Origin: Rapana venosa | Taxonomy: Eukaryota > Mollusca > Gastropoda > Neogastropoda > Muricidae | NCBI GenBank assembly: GCA_028751875.1 | Contig: CM054167.1 | Coordinates: 23,078,148-23,142,147, forward strand | Length of the DNA: 64,000 nt | Direction: 5' to 3' | In this document: piece after piece, positions 1-9,249 of the stretch | Layout of the letters: the number at the start of each line of letters is the position of its first letter | How positions within the stretch are numbered: position 1 is the stretch's first letter | Notes under the pieces: generated by a model | The model's database searches: none | What the model saw: the letters and a program-made list of their open reading frames with translations, nothing else | Told to the model about the DNA's origin: nothing | Position numbers and translations under genes: made by a program

Positions 1-284
1 ATTAATAAGTTTTTTTTATAAATTCAAATGTATGAACACACACACACACACATATCAGTCAGTTTGTCAATCACTTGGTCAGTTAATCTTTTTTTAAATC
101 TTCTCTCTTTGTGGTGAACTTTTCATAAGCCGCATTTTCCTTCTTCTTTTTTTTTTTTTTGTCATTATTTTTCTTGTTGTTTTTTTTCTTTTTCGTCAAG
201 TCTTCTCAGTTTGTTTACCAGTATCTTGTCGGAAATTTCCTGTACAAATCTGATAAGTGTGAGAATGTGTGTAAGCGAAGGCAT

Positions 285-455
285 ACTGAAATCTTGCACA
301 CATGTTAAAACCTGTTTCGCCTTTCGGAAGAGTAGGCCATTTGTGCTGGTGGTGACAGATGACAAAATTTACAAAGAATTGCATGCATGCAGGAATTGGA
401 TAAAAAAGAAAATAAAATAAGCCACATGAGTGCTTATTCTGTTATTCTTGAAATG
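285..455 (+). repeat. SINE-A fragment (core + tail 1)
   Basis: Truncated copy of the window's commonest repeat, inside an ABCA intron. It has the core words 'cttgcacacatgttaaaacc', 'cggaagagtaggccat' and 'gacagatgacaaaattta', then the tail-1 word 'gtgcttattctgttattctt'. No tRNA-like head is left. The rest of 1-770 shows no gene. Confidence 0.75.
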
Positions 456-769
456 ATAAGTGAAATGAAAAAATCAAATTAAAAAAAAACTAAAATAAGT
501 GGACACTTCCTTTGTTTCCTTTTTTTTTTGGTTTTTGTTTCATTTTAGATTCATGAATTGCCTTTTTTGTGCTTTACGTACTGGGTTTATTTGGGGGGGT
601 TGGGAGGAGGTGGGTGTTGTATATATGAATTTATTTAACATTATTTTGCTATCTTACTTTCACATGAAAAACTTATGTTAAACCCGTGAGGGCAAATATG
701 CAGATAAATTTGTTGTGAAAAGAAATAAAAAATAAGTAAAACAGTTAATTAAAGCACAGGGTGGGGTTG

Positions 770-1190
770 TGGGAGAGACAGCCCAGTGGTTAGAGCATTG
801 TGCTTGCAATCTGACAGGCCAGGTTCGAGCCACCACCAAGACATTCGTTCAAGGAGATTTGTCCCCTGGAGTTAACATCAATACTGACTCCTCTCCTCCA
901 AAAGTCCTTCAGATGAGACTATAAACCGAGGTCCTGTGTGCAAAAGCGCACGGAACATCTCACACGTACATTAAAACCTGCTCTGCCTTTTGAAACAGTG
1001 CAAGTAAGAAAAGATGACCCCAAATATTTTTTAAGAAACAAAAACAAAAAAACCAACATGCATACTCATGTCATGTTTTAACATCATCCCCGAAAATGAA
1101 ATGCAGCTACCTGAAACAGTGGGTAAACATTGATCGCATTCGCAACAAAACTCACTACTGGTGAACCTAGGTGAGGAACGGAAAAGATGA
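770..1190 (+). repeat. SINE-A, head 1 + core + tail 2
   Basis: The tRNA-like head ('cccagtggttagagcattgt', then a degenerate B box 'ggttcgagcc') leads into 'cccctggagttaacatc' and the core ('agatgagactataaaccgag', 'gaacatct'). From about 1068 it ends with tail 2 ('catccccgaaaatgaaatgc ... ctcactactggtgaacct'). It lies in an ABCA intron. Confidence 0.75.
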
Positions 1191-1239
1191 AGAAAAAAAT
1201 TAAAAGCACAGGACAGCTCAGCATTTATAGCTTTCAGGA

Positions 1240-1500
1240 AGAGTATAGGCCATTGTGTGCCGGTGGGAATGGAAGACAACATTTACAAAACTGCATACAC
1301 AAAGGGACTGGATGTGGAAAAACCCAACTTGTTTGTGTGTTATATTGTGAATTGTCACATGTGTGTGAATGATTCGAATGTGAGCGCTTTGATTTGTTTG
1401 CTTTACAAGATTCAGCACTCTAAAAATTCCATATATTTACTAGTATTATCATTCCATTATCCTCTAAATAAAAAACACCAAAGAATAAATAAATAAACAA
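1240..1500 (+). repeat. SINE-A fragment carrying tail 3 then tail 1
   Basis: A core piece ('gccggtgggaatggaagac') is followed by tail 3 ('gagcgctttgatttgtttgc ... acaagattcagc') and then a tail-1-like end ('ccattatcctctaaataaa'). It stops about 18 bp before the ABCA acceptor. Confidence 0.65.
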
Positions 1501-1518
1501 CAACAACTGCTGTTTCAG

Positions 1519-1622
1519 GATGAACCTACCACAGGCATGGACCCCCACTCCCGTCGCTTCCTGTGGAACCTGATCCTGAGCCTGATACAGGATGGCCGCT
1601 CCGTGGTCCTCACCTCTCACAG
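1519..1622 (+). CDS. ABCA2: ABCA transporter (ABCA2-like) exon: Walker B, D-loop, H-loop
   Basis: This internal exon lies between a CAG acceptor (ends 1518) and the donor GTGGGT (1623). It encodes DEPTTGMDP, the end of Walker B with the D-loop region, then RRFLWNLI and SVVLTSH, with the H-loop histidine near the end. It starts in phase 0 and ends with two bases of a serine codon completed by the next exon. Walker A and the signature motif of this second nucleotide-binding domain must lie upstream of the window. ABCA proteins are full-length ABC transporters that move lipids across membranes. ABCA2 was chosen because the following exons match its pattern better than ABCA1 or ABCA4 as I remember them. 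The family call is firm; the paralogue is less so. Confidence 0.93.
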
Positions 1623-2060
1623 GTGGGTGTCAGGTAGCTCAGCTCAGGCAGTTCATCTTGCAGGTGGTGATAGTGTGTGAAGGCTAGGTGGCTCAGGTAG
1701 CTCAGCTCAGGCAGTTCACCTTGCAGGTGGTGATAGTGTGTGAAGGCTAGGTGGCTCAGGTAGCTCAGCTCAGGCAGTTCACCTTGCAGGTGGTGATAGT
1801 GTGTGAAGGCTAGGTGGCTCAGGTAGCTCAGCTCAGGCAGTTCACCTTGCAGGTGGTGATAGTGTGTGAAGGCTAGGTGGCTCAGGTAGCTCAGCTCAGG
1901 CAGTTCACCTTGCAGGTGGTGATAGTGTGTGAAGGCTAGGTGGAACAGCTCAGGTAGATCACCTTGCAGGTGGCCACAATGTGTGAAGGCTAGGTGGAAC
2001 AGCTCAGGTAGTTCACCTTGCAGGTGGTGACAGTGTGTGGAGACTAGGTGGCTCAGGTGG
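1623..2060. repeat. 62-bp minisatellite starting at the ABCA donor
   Basis: About seven tandem units contain 'ggtagctcagctcaggcag', 'ttcaccttgcaggtggtga' and 'tagtgtgtgaaggctaggtg'. The array begins at the splice donor of the previous exon, and each unit carries a CAG/GTGGTG string resembling that donor. Confidence 0.92.
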
Positions 2061-2139
2061 GAATACGTGTGAGATTGTGATTGTGGTGAATGTTGAGGTT
2101 TAAATGGAGTGTGTGTGTCTGTGGTATCTTTAGAATGAA

Positions 2140-2240
2140 ATGTCCCCGAAGTCAGAATGCAGCTACCTTAAAGGTGGGGGGAAAAAATGGATGATGTATA
2201 AAATCTGACTATTGGTGATCCTCAGAACTGTAGCTGAGAA
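2140..2240 (+). repeat. Tail-2 SINE fragment
   Basis: Words 'tgtccccgaagtcagaatgc', 'agctacctt' and 'ctattggtgatcctcag' match the tail-2 module found elsewhere in full SINEs. The fragment is degenerate. Confidence 0.55.
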
Positions 2241-2500
2241 AATGAATGTGTAGGGAGTGTGTGTGTGTGTGAGTGCACACGCATTAGTAAATGTGTGTGC
2301 ATGTACGCATCAGTGAATATGTGTGTGTGCACATCAGTGAATGTGTGTGAGTGTGCATATGCATTAGTGATTGTGTGTGCATGTACGCATCAGTGAATAT
2401 GTGTGTGTGTGCACATCAGTGAATGTGTGTGAGTGTGCATATGCATTAGTGGTTGTGTGTGCATGCATACATCAGTAGATGTGTGTTTTATGTGTTACTA
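2240..2500. repeat. GT-rich minisatellite
   Basis: Units of roughly 60-70 bp alternate 'gtgcatatgcattagtg', 'gcatgtacgcatcagtgaat' and TG runs. Intronic. The sequence from 2500 to 2865 shows no gene. Confidence 0.8.
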
Positions 2501-2864
2501 ATCAAGACTGTGAACCTACCCCCCTTGTCAGGAAAATCAGCCTGTGTATTGTCTTGTGTCCGTCTTTAGCATAGTTGTAATGGATATATAGGATTACTTT
2601 TTTAGATAGTGTGTGTGTGTGTGTCTTCGATTTTAGGTCTGTTCACTGAAAAGTGATATTAGACGAAATAATGTTTGTATGGTACTTGTTAAAGATATAT
2701 AAAAATTTTATTAAAAAACATTCCTAATTTACTGCCAGTAAAACTAGTGAGTGTCACGAGGTGACAGCCCTGATATGGCCTCTGTGGTTGGCGGGGCTAT
2801 AAACAACCGGATTGAATCGGGGAAAATTGGTGCCAGTAAGAACAGACAACAAAAAATATATCTT

Positions 2865-3060
2865 AAAAAAACTTACGCACACTTGTGTCATATTAAAACA
2901 TCATCCCCGAAATCAAAATACGACTATATTAAATGATGAACAAAAACAGTCACATACACACACAAAATCTCAACCTCAGAGCTCTGATTTCTTTTTTTTC
3001 AATAAGATTTTCATTGTTTTTATACAAATCTACCTCAGAGCTCTAGTCGAGGAACAAACC
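2865..3060 (+). repeat. Tail-2 SINE fragments
   Basis: 'catcatccccgaaatcaaaa', 'aaaatctcaacctcagagct' and a second end 'cagagctctagtcgagga' mark two overlapping tail-2 pieces just upstream of a complete SINE of another family. Confidence 0.6.
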
Positions 3061-3127
3061 CCCCCCAAAAAAATGTTTTCAATACAAACCCCAAACCAAA
3101 ACGACAATCTTAAGCTTTTGTCTTACT

Positions 3128-3410
3128 TATAGCTCAGTAGTGGAGCACTCGCTTTCCCCCAGCGAAGTTAAGCAGCGTCGAGCGTGATTACCAGTTGGAT
3201 GGGTGACCGTTTACGCGCCTTGGCTTCAGTACAGTTCCCCCAGTTCACCCAGCTGTAAATGGGGACCTGCCCTCTTCAGGGTCAGGGAAGGTAAAGCAGC
3301 GAGGGAGAGGAGATGGGCGCCGCTGCCCTCAATATGCTGGCCCTAGAGAAGTGAGGTCTCTGACGCCTCGCTCCCCTACGACCTTATAGGTTATGGGACT
3401 CCTTGTTGTT
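3128..3410 (+). repeat. SINE-5S: SINE with tRNA/5S-rRNA chimeric head
   Basis: The head begins with a tRNA A-box-like 'tagctcagtagtggagc' and then reads 'aagttaagcagcgtcgagc' and 'ttggatgggtgaccg'. These correspond in order and spacing to the A-box/intermediate/C-box control region of 5S rRNA genes. The body has 'cacccagctgtaaatgggg', 'agggtcagggaaggtaaagc' and ends 'cctacgaccttataggttat'. Other copies are at 5796 (-), 55905 (+) and 56724 (-). Confidence 0.85.
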
Positions 3411-3704
3411 GTGCGTTCCCCAGCTTTACACTCTGGGGGTCACCCAGAACGTGCACTCTGACTCACTCATCATCCCACCTGGGAATCACTGTGAGATAGG
3501 AAGCACACCGGATGAGAAGTTTGCGTGTATGACTATTTTCAAGTACCTCGCCAAATAGGCAGCCATACTCCGACTTCAGAGGATTTTTTTCCTCCTTTAA
3601 AAGAAGAGTGCAGGTTGTTATGTTAAGAGCTTGTCATGGCTGAAGGCAATCTCAACAACACAACATTTTACAACATAACAATGTTTTAGTGTAGGCCTTG
3701 GCAA

Positions 3705-3768
3705 TTAGCTTTGACTTGTTGCTTTACAAGATTCAGCGCTATATAAATTCCATACATTATTAATTAGC
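3705..3768 (+). repeat. Tail-3 module (L2-like 3' end)
   Basis: 'acaagattcagcgctatata' followed by 'aattccatacattattaatt' is the third SINE tail type. The 'gcgctatataaat ... (ATT)n' ending is typical of 3' ends shared with L2/CR1-type LINEs in many animals; that link is remembered, not tested here. Confidence 0.6.
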
Positions 3769-3928
3769 TGACATCAATAACTGACACAGCTTTTGGCCTG
3801 GGCCAGATGGGACTCCTTTACCTTTACCTTTTTTACTAACTACTACTACTTACTACGACAATGACGATGTCTGTCTACTGTCTACTACGACTACAACGAT
3901 GTCTGTCTGTCTACTGCTGCTGTGTCAG

Positions 3929-4133
3929 CATGGAGGAGTGCGAGGTGCTGTGCACGCGGCTGGCCATCATGGTGAACGGCAGGTTCCAGTGCCTGGGCAG
4001 CACGCAGCACCTGAAGAACAAGTTCGGGGAGGGCTACACCTTCAGCATCCGCCTGGCCGGCCCAGAGTATGAGCGCAACATGCGCGACGTCCTGCGATTC
4101 GTCCAGAGGAATATTCCCGAGGCCACGCTGAAG
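3929..4133 (+). CDS. ABCA2: ABCA (ABCA2-like) exon: end of NBD2
   Basis: The acceptor is 'gctgctgtgtcag'. The first base completes the serine codon started in exon 1519-1622, giving [22 protein letters not shown], the standard ABCA sequence after the H-loop. It continues with [20 protein letters not shown] and [17 protein letters not shown]. The donor is GTAGGG at 4134 and the exon ends in phase 0. RDVLRF...NIPEA resembles ABCA2 more than ABCA1 or ABCA4 as I recall them. An in-frame ORF begins upstream in the intron at 3861 and runs past the donor; neither extension is coding. Confidence 0.94.
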
Positions 4134-4756
4134 GTAGGGGGGAGGGGGGGCGGGGGTGTGGTTATGTGTTCTATCTTCTTTGCGTTGCCTGGGTTATGTT
4201 TTGAGACCAGATCTTCTGAGGAATTCAGCAGTTGCCTGCCTGCAGGTCATCCACAGTTTCTGCTCCAGAGGCGTGGGCTCAGGCCACACTTCTTCCAGCC
4301 TCTTAGCGTCTGGAGAGTCTTGTAGGATGTGGGCCGTGTCCTGTTCTTCTTCTTCTCCACAGGGGCACATAGCAGATGGTGCAATAAGGGTTATGTGTTG
4401 ATGGTGGTGGAGGAGTTTTAGGGGGTGGTTGTAGGTTAGGGGTAGGAGTGGGGATTTGTGTGTTGTTGTGTGTTGTTGTCTTCAATTTAACGTCTGTTCA
4501 CTCTCAGTGATATTAGACGAGGATTTGTGTGTGGGTGGATGGGTGAGTGTGTCGTGTCTTGTCTTTTTCTGCTTTGGAAAGAGAGTGCAGGTTGTTGTGC
4601 TTAGAGCTTGTTCGTGGTTTAGGACAATCGCGATGTAAAATTTTTAAAAAATCTAACAACATTGAGTGAAGGTCTTGTTACAAGAGATATGAACCGAGAG
4701 CGCTTGTCTGATCTGATTTGCTTTACTTTACCAGATTCAGCGATGTAAAAATTCCG

Positions 4757-4922
4757 TTCATCGTCATCATCATCATTATTATTATCATCATTATTATCAT
4801 AATCATCATTATTATCATCATCATCATTATTATGATTATCATCTTCATTATTATTATCATCATCACCATCATCATTATTATTATGATTATCATCATCATT
4901 ATCATCGTCATCATCATTATTG
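4757..4922. repeat. (ATC)n/(ATT)n microsatellite
   Basis: Imperfect tcatcat/attatt run between a tail-3 SINE piece (about 4685-4757) and the acceptor of the next ABCA exon. Poly-isoleucine and poly-aspartate ORFs here are artefacts of the repeat. Confidence 0.95.
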
Positions 4923-4929
4923 TCCACAG

Positions 4930-5067
4930 GAGCAACACTTCAACCTGGTGCAGTACGAGATCAAGACTCGAACCGTCAACCTGGCGCAGCTGTTTGAGCA
5001 GTTGGAGCAGGCCCAGAGGGACCTGCAGGTGGAGGACTACTCTGTCTCCCAGAACAGTCTGGACAAC
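4930..5067 (+). CDS. ABCA2: ABCA (ABCA2-like) exon: post-NBD2 domain
   Basis: The exon is in phase 0 at both ends (46 codons), with acceptor 'ttgtccacag' and donor GTGAGT. It encodes EQHFNLVQYEIKTRTVNLAQ, then LFEQLEQAQ and EDYSVSQNSLDN. EDYSVSQ..LD is the conserved motif after the second NBD of ABCA1/2/4/7-type proteins. SLDN followed by VFINFVKKQ in the next exon fits ABCA2 best. The acceptor abuts the ATC microsatellite, which puts repeat instability next to a splice site. Confidence 0.95.
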
Positions 5068-5099
5068 GTGAGTCGGAGTCTGATGCATGCTGGGCATGT

Positions 5100-5255
5100 C
5101 GTCAAGTCAAGTCAAGTCAAGTCAAAAACGCTTTAATCATCCCATGAAGGGCAATTACAATACTGACTGACAGGCACATTGATACCTATAAAAATTATAA
5201 GGGCAATTACAATACTGACTGACAGGCACATTGATACCTATAAAAATTATCGCAC
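5100..5255. repeat. (GTCAA)n and a 52-bp tandem duplication
   Basis: Five GTCAA units precede a 52-bp unit ('gggcaattacaatactgact ... ') present twice in tandem at 5149 and 5201. The source element was not recognised. Confidence 0.85.
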
Positions 5256-5329
5256 AAGACACTAGGAAAATACATTTCAGATTGTTATAAACATTCCAAG
5301 ATAGGTTAAAAAAATGTATCGTAAACAAA

Positions 5330-5700
5330 CACAAATCCAGGTGGGCGCGCGCACATGCACCGCGTACACACACACACACCAATGTATAGGAATACAATGT
5401 TGTAAAAGCCATTGATTGGAAAAGATATAACAAATTTTTTTTTAAAACGTGTGCATGCACGTGCACATTCACACACATGCGCACACCCATACACACACCA
5501 ATATAAGAACACAGTTTTATCACACATACACACACACGTGCACCCACACACCATAATGACCATTATGTAGTAAAAACATAAATACACACACACATACACA
5601 CAATTTAGAAATCATTCTTGAAAGCCAAAAGCAAGATACAGGAGTACTTATTTTCATTACCACGCACACACACACACCCACACACACATTGTCATCCGTG
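5330..5700. repeat. CA-rich intronic tract
   Basis: Scattered CA microsatellites with non-repetitive interludes. No gene seen. Confidence 0.8.
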
Positions 5701-5795
5701 TGTGTGTCTGTGCTGTGTGTGTTGTCGTGTGTTCGGCTTCATCAGTATACTGTCTGTTCACTATGAGGCAGTTTACACATAAAAAAAAGTAAAGG

Positions 5796-6077
5796 GGTCC
5801 CATAACCTATGTGGTCGTAGGGGAGTGAGGCATCAGAGACCTCAATTTCTCTAGGGGCCAGCATATTGAGGTCGGCGCCCATTTCCTCTCCCCCGCTGCT
5901 TTACCTTCCCTGACCCTAAAGAGGGCAGGTACCCATTTACAGCTGGGTGAACTGGGGTAGCTGTACTGAAGCCAAGGTGTGCAAACGGTCACCCATCCAT
6001 TCGGTAACCACGCTTGACGCTGCTTAACTTGGCTGGGGGAAAGCGAGTGCTCCGACCACTGAGCTATCCTGTCCCCA
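5796..6077 (-). repeat. SINE-5S, reverse copy
   Basis: Read on the minus strand it starts 'ggatagctcagtggtcgg', continues 'aagttaagcagcgtcaagcg' and 'ggatgggtgaccgtttgc', and ends 'cctatgtggtcg' reversed near 5800. It is an almost complete partner of the copy at 3128. Confidence 0.85.
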
Positions 6078-6224
6078 GTTTAGACGTACAGACATCCGAA
6101 ACTTCTAAAGCAAAGATGGAAGAGTGATGCAATGTCAGAACACATAATGCATGCACATAAAATACATCATTATGTACCATTTGTTCCCAATGACAGGCAA
6201 AGTTTCACATGCACACAACACACA

Positions 6225-6420
6225 CACACACAAAACATCTTGCGCAGAAGATCTTGTGCACACGTTAAAACCCATTCCACTTTTCAGAAGAGTAGGCCAT
6301 TGTGTCCTGGTGGGAATGGATGACAAAATTGACAAAACTGCATACACACGGGGACTGGATGAAAAAATCGCATGAGTGCTTATTCCCCTATCCTTGGAAT
6401 AAAAGAATAAATTGATAACA
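6225..6420 (+). repeat. SINE-A core + tail 1
   Basis: 'gtgcacacgttaaaaccc', 'agaagagtaggccattgtg' and 'gacaaaattgacaaaact' are followed by tail 1 ('cacggggactggatg ... gtgcttattcccc'). It runs directly into the C-rich array. Confidence 0.8.
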
Positions 6421-7545
6421 CACACACACACACACACACTCCCCCACACACACACACATACACACCTTTCCCCTCCCTCCCACTCCCCCCCCCACACACA
6501 CTATTCCTCCCCACCTCCCCCCCACACACACACTATTCCTCCCCACCTCCCCCCACAACACAACACTCCTCCCTCCCACCTCCCCCCACACACACACTAT
6601 TCCTCCCCACCTCCCCCCCACACACACACTATTCCTCCCCACCTCCCCCCCACACACACACTATTCCTCCCCACCTCCCCCCCACACACACACACTATTC
6701 CTCCCCCCCCCACACACACACACTATTCCTCCCCCACCATCCCCCCCCACACACACACTATTCCTCCCCCCCCACACACACACTATTCCTCCCCACCTCC
6801 CCCCCACACACACACTATTCCTCCCCACCTCCCCCCCACACACACACACTCCTCCTCCCACCTCCCCCCCACACACACACACCTCCCCCCACCACCCCCC
6901 CCCCACACACACCCTCCCTCCCACCTCCCCCCACACACACACACTCCTCCCTCCCATCCCTCCCACCCCACCACACATCACCACACACATCCTCCCTCCC
7001 ACCTCCCCCCCCACACACACTCCTCCCTCCCACCTCCCCCCACACACACACACTCCTCCCTCCCACCTCCCCCCACACACACACACTCCTCCCTCCCACC
7101 TCCCCCCCACACACACACTCCTCCCTCCCACCTCCCCCCACACACACACACTCCTCCCTCCCACCTCCCCCCACACACACCCACCACTCCTCCCTCCCCC
7201 ACCTCCCCCCACACACGCACACTCCTCCCTCCCACCTCCCCCCACACACACCACTCCTCCCACCTCCCCCCCACACACACACACTCCTCCTCCCCCCCCC
7301 CAACACACACCCTCCCCCACCCCACACCACCCCCCCCACCCCTACCCCCCACCACCCACACACCACCCCCCACACACACTCACTCCTCCCACCTCCCCCC
7401 CACACACACACACTCCTCCTCCCCCCCCCCCCCAACACACACCCTCCCTCACCCCACACCACCCCCCCACCCCTACCCCCCACCACCCACCACCACCCCC
7501 CACACACACTCTCTCCCTTTCTCCCCTAAAACACACCACTAAAAC
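6412..7545. repeat. 1.1-kb CA/CCTCC compound minisatellite
   Basis: More than 30 imperfect units of about 25-35 bp, each a (CA)n block joined to 'ctcctccctcccacctcccc'-type sequence. It ends about 25 bp before the acceptor of ABCA exon 7570-7875. Long His/Thr/Pro ORFs and antisense Gly/Val/Cys ORFs come from the repeat and are not genes. The + strand is nearly all pyrimidine or C/A, so the opposite strand is rich in G runs. Confidence 0.97.
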
Positions 7546-7569
7546 ATCATTCTCTCTGATCCCCCCCAG

Positions 7570-7875
7570 GTGTTCATCAACTTCGTCAAGAAGCAGGTGG
7601 AGATCGTGCGCGACGAGACGGAAGCCCCTCAGCCACGCAGACGCTCCTGGCTCTCCGGTAGTAGCCGCCGTAGTCGCGCTCGCTCCACGCTGGAGCAGTG
7701 GAGCAACCGTCGGAGCAGCAACCACAGCAGCAGCAGGGGGGGCAGCAGCAACGGCGATGGTGGCGATGACGATGACGAGGATGACGCTCTGTTGAGGAAC
7801 GTCGCCTCCCCTGACGTCGTCAATCTGAGCGACGACGATGATGATGCGATGCTGCAGCTGGACCAAGCAGACGGG
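7570..7875 (+). CDS. ABCA2: ABCA (ABCA2-like) exon: VFINF motif and cytoplasmic tail
   Basis: The acceptor is a C-run followed by AG (7569); the donor GTGAGT is at 7876; phase 0 at both ends (102 codons). It begins VFINFVKKQVEIVRDETEAP, matching the VF.NF..KQ..ETE pattern remembered for ABCA2. An Arg/Ser-rich stretch (RRRSWLSGSSRRSRARS) follows, then Ser/Gly, an acidic run GDDDDEDD and another, LSDDDDDAML. The basic and acidic tail is lineage-specific in composition. The ORF stays open past the donor into a G-rich repeat; that extension is intron. Confidence 0.93.
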
Positions 7876-8250
7876 GTGAGTGGGTGGTGGGTGGAGAGTG
7901 GGGTGGGGGAAGAGTGGGGTGGGTGGGTGGGGAGAGTGGATGGGTGGGGGGGGGGGGGGAGTGGGTGGGTGGGTGGGTGGGGGGGGAGAGGTGGGGGGGG
8001 GGGAGTGGGGGGGGGGGGAGTGGATGGGTGGGTGGGGGAGTGGGGGGGGAGAGTGGGGTGGGTGGGGGGGGGGAGAGTGGGGGGGGGGGAGTGTGGGGGG
8101 TGGGTGGGGAAGGGGGAGAGTGGATGGGTGGAGAGTGGGGGGTGGGGGAGAGTGGGGTGGGGTGGAGAGTGGTGGGGGAGAGTGGGGGGGTGGAGAGTGG
8201 GGTGGGGGGAGTGGGTGGGTGGAGAGTGGTGGGGGAGAAGGTTTTTGTTT
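7876..8250. repeat. G-rich GTGGG/GGAGAGTGG minisatellite
   Basis: Begins exactly at the donor of the preceding ABCA exon. Repeating 'gtggggtgggtgg', 'ggagagtgg' and G runs of 5-12 give many closely spaced G tracts, so G-quadruplex potential is high on this strand, including in the pre-mRNA. Confidence 0.95.
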
Positions 8251-8334
8251 TGTTTTAGTGTTGTGGGAGGAAGGGGGGTGGGATGTTGCTGTGGGTGTTT
8301 TTTTTTGTCCTTGGCTGGATCTTCGATGTAAACA

Positions 8335-8765
8335 AATGGGGAGATTTTTGCGTACGCGACCGTTTTCGCCGCATTCCGACTTCAGGGATGCATGCTGGGT
8401 ATGGTCGTGTTTCCGTAACCCACCCAACGCTGACACACAAATTTGAGGATATTTAGTGTGCATGTTTTATCTTTTTGCGTGTGTACATATACACAGAGGG
8501 AATTAAGGCACTGGCAGGTCTGCACTTGAAGTTAACCGGTGGGAACGGATGACAAAATTTACAAAACCGCATACACACGGGGACTGGATGTAAAAAAGCA
8601 CATAAGTGCTTATTCCATTATCCTCGATATAAAACGATAAATAAATAAACCTGGGAGATTGTAGGAATCGCCTTATTTCACCAGATGCCGCCGAGATTCG
8701 AACCCATGGCTTCAAGGACATGTGGGATTGGAGAACGGCCTTAGCTACTCGGCTGCAGTGTCCCT
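8335..8765 (-). repeat. SINE-C (tRNA-headed), interrupted
   Basis: On the minus strand the head has a B-box-like 'ggttcgaatctc', then 'acaatctcccagg' and, after an inserted SINE, 'ttcaagtgcagacctgcc', 'agtgccttaattccctctgt' and a tail 'cctgaagtcggaatgc'. This order resembles a SINE I remember as common in caenogastropods. The insertion at 8530-8655 separates the 'acctgggag' and 'gaagttaacc' halves. Confidence 0.75.
8530..8655 (+). repeat. SINE-A 3' piece nested in SINE-C
   Basis: 'ggtgggaacggatgacaaaa', 'cacacggggactggatgtaa' and 'ttattccattatcctcgata' form the core end and tail 1. It is inserted inside the SINE-C copy, with 'aacc' on both sides. Confidence 0.75.
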
Positions 8766-8904
8766 CGGTTTTGTGTTTAAATATGAGTGGAAGGATGGGT
8801 GTGTGGGGAGAGGAGGTGTATGTGTGGTTTTTTTTTTTTTTATCTTATTCAAATTCTAATAAACATTCACGTGCTTTCTTTTTTTTATATTTTACTTCCA
8901 GTCC

Positions 8905-9175
8905 CCACATGCATGCAGTTTTAAAAATGTTGTCATGTGTTTCCACCGGCACACTGTGGCCTTACTCTTCCCAAAAGACGGAACAGGTTTTAACACGAGC
9001 GTAAGATGTTTTACGTGCATTTTTACATGGGATCTTGGTTTTTAGTCTCATCAGTAAGACTTTTGAGGCAGTGGCATTGGTAATGATGTTAACTCCAGGT
9101 GAAAAATCCCCTTGAACGGATACCTTGGTGGTGGCTCGATCATGAGCACAATGCTCTGACCACTAAACTATCCCC
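8905..9175 (-). repeat. SINE-A core + head 1
   Basis: Reverse copy: 'gtttccaccggcacact', 'ggaacaggttttaacac', 'agtctcatcagtaagacttt', 'gatgttaactccagg' and the head end 'caatgctctgaccactaaac'. Confidence 0.75.
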
Positions 9176-9249
9176 CCCCTCCCTCCCTCATGGAACTGAT
9201 GTAACTTCAGGGAAAATATGCCATTTACAAGAAACGTTCTTTTTCTTTT

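Noticed and set aside
3128..3230. 5S rRNA gene
   Set aside because: Only the internal promoter part matches; the 5' half is tRNA-like and the 3' part is SINE body, present in several copies.
6412..7542. 376-codon His/Thr/Pro ORF and antisense Gly/Val/Cys ORFs
   Set aside because: Products of the CA/CCTCC array between ABCA exons; all frames look alike.
7876..8331. In-frame extension of the ABCA exon into a Gly/Trp-rich tail
   Set aside because: A perfect GTGAGT donor ends the exon and the extension is a G-rich minisatellite.
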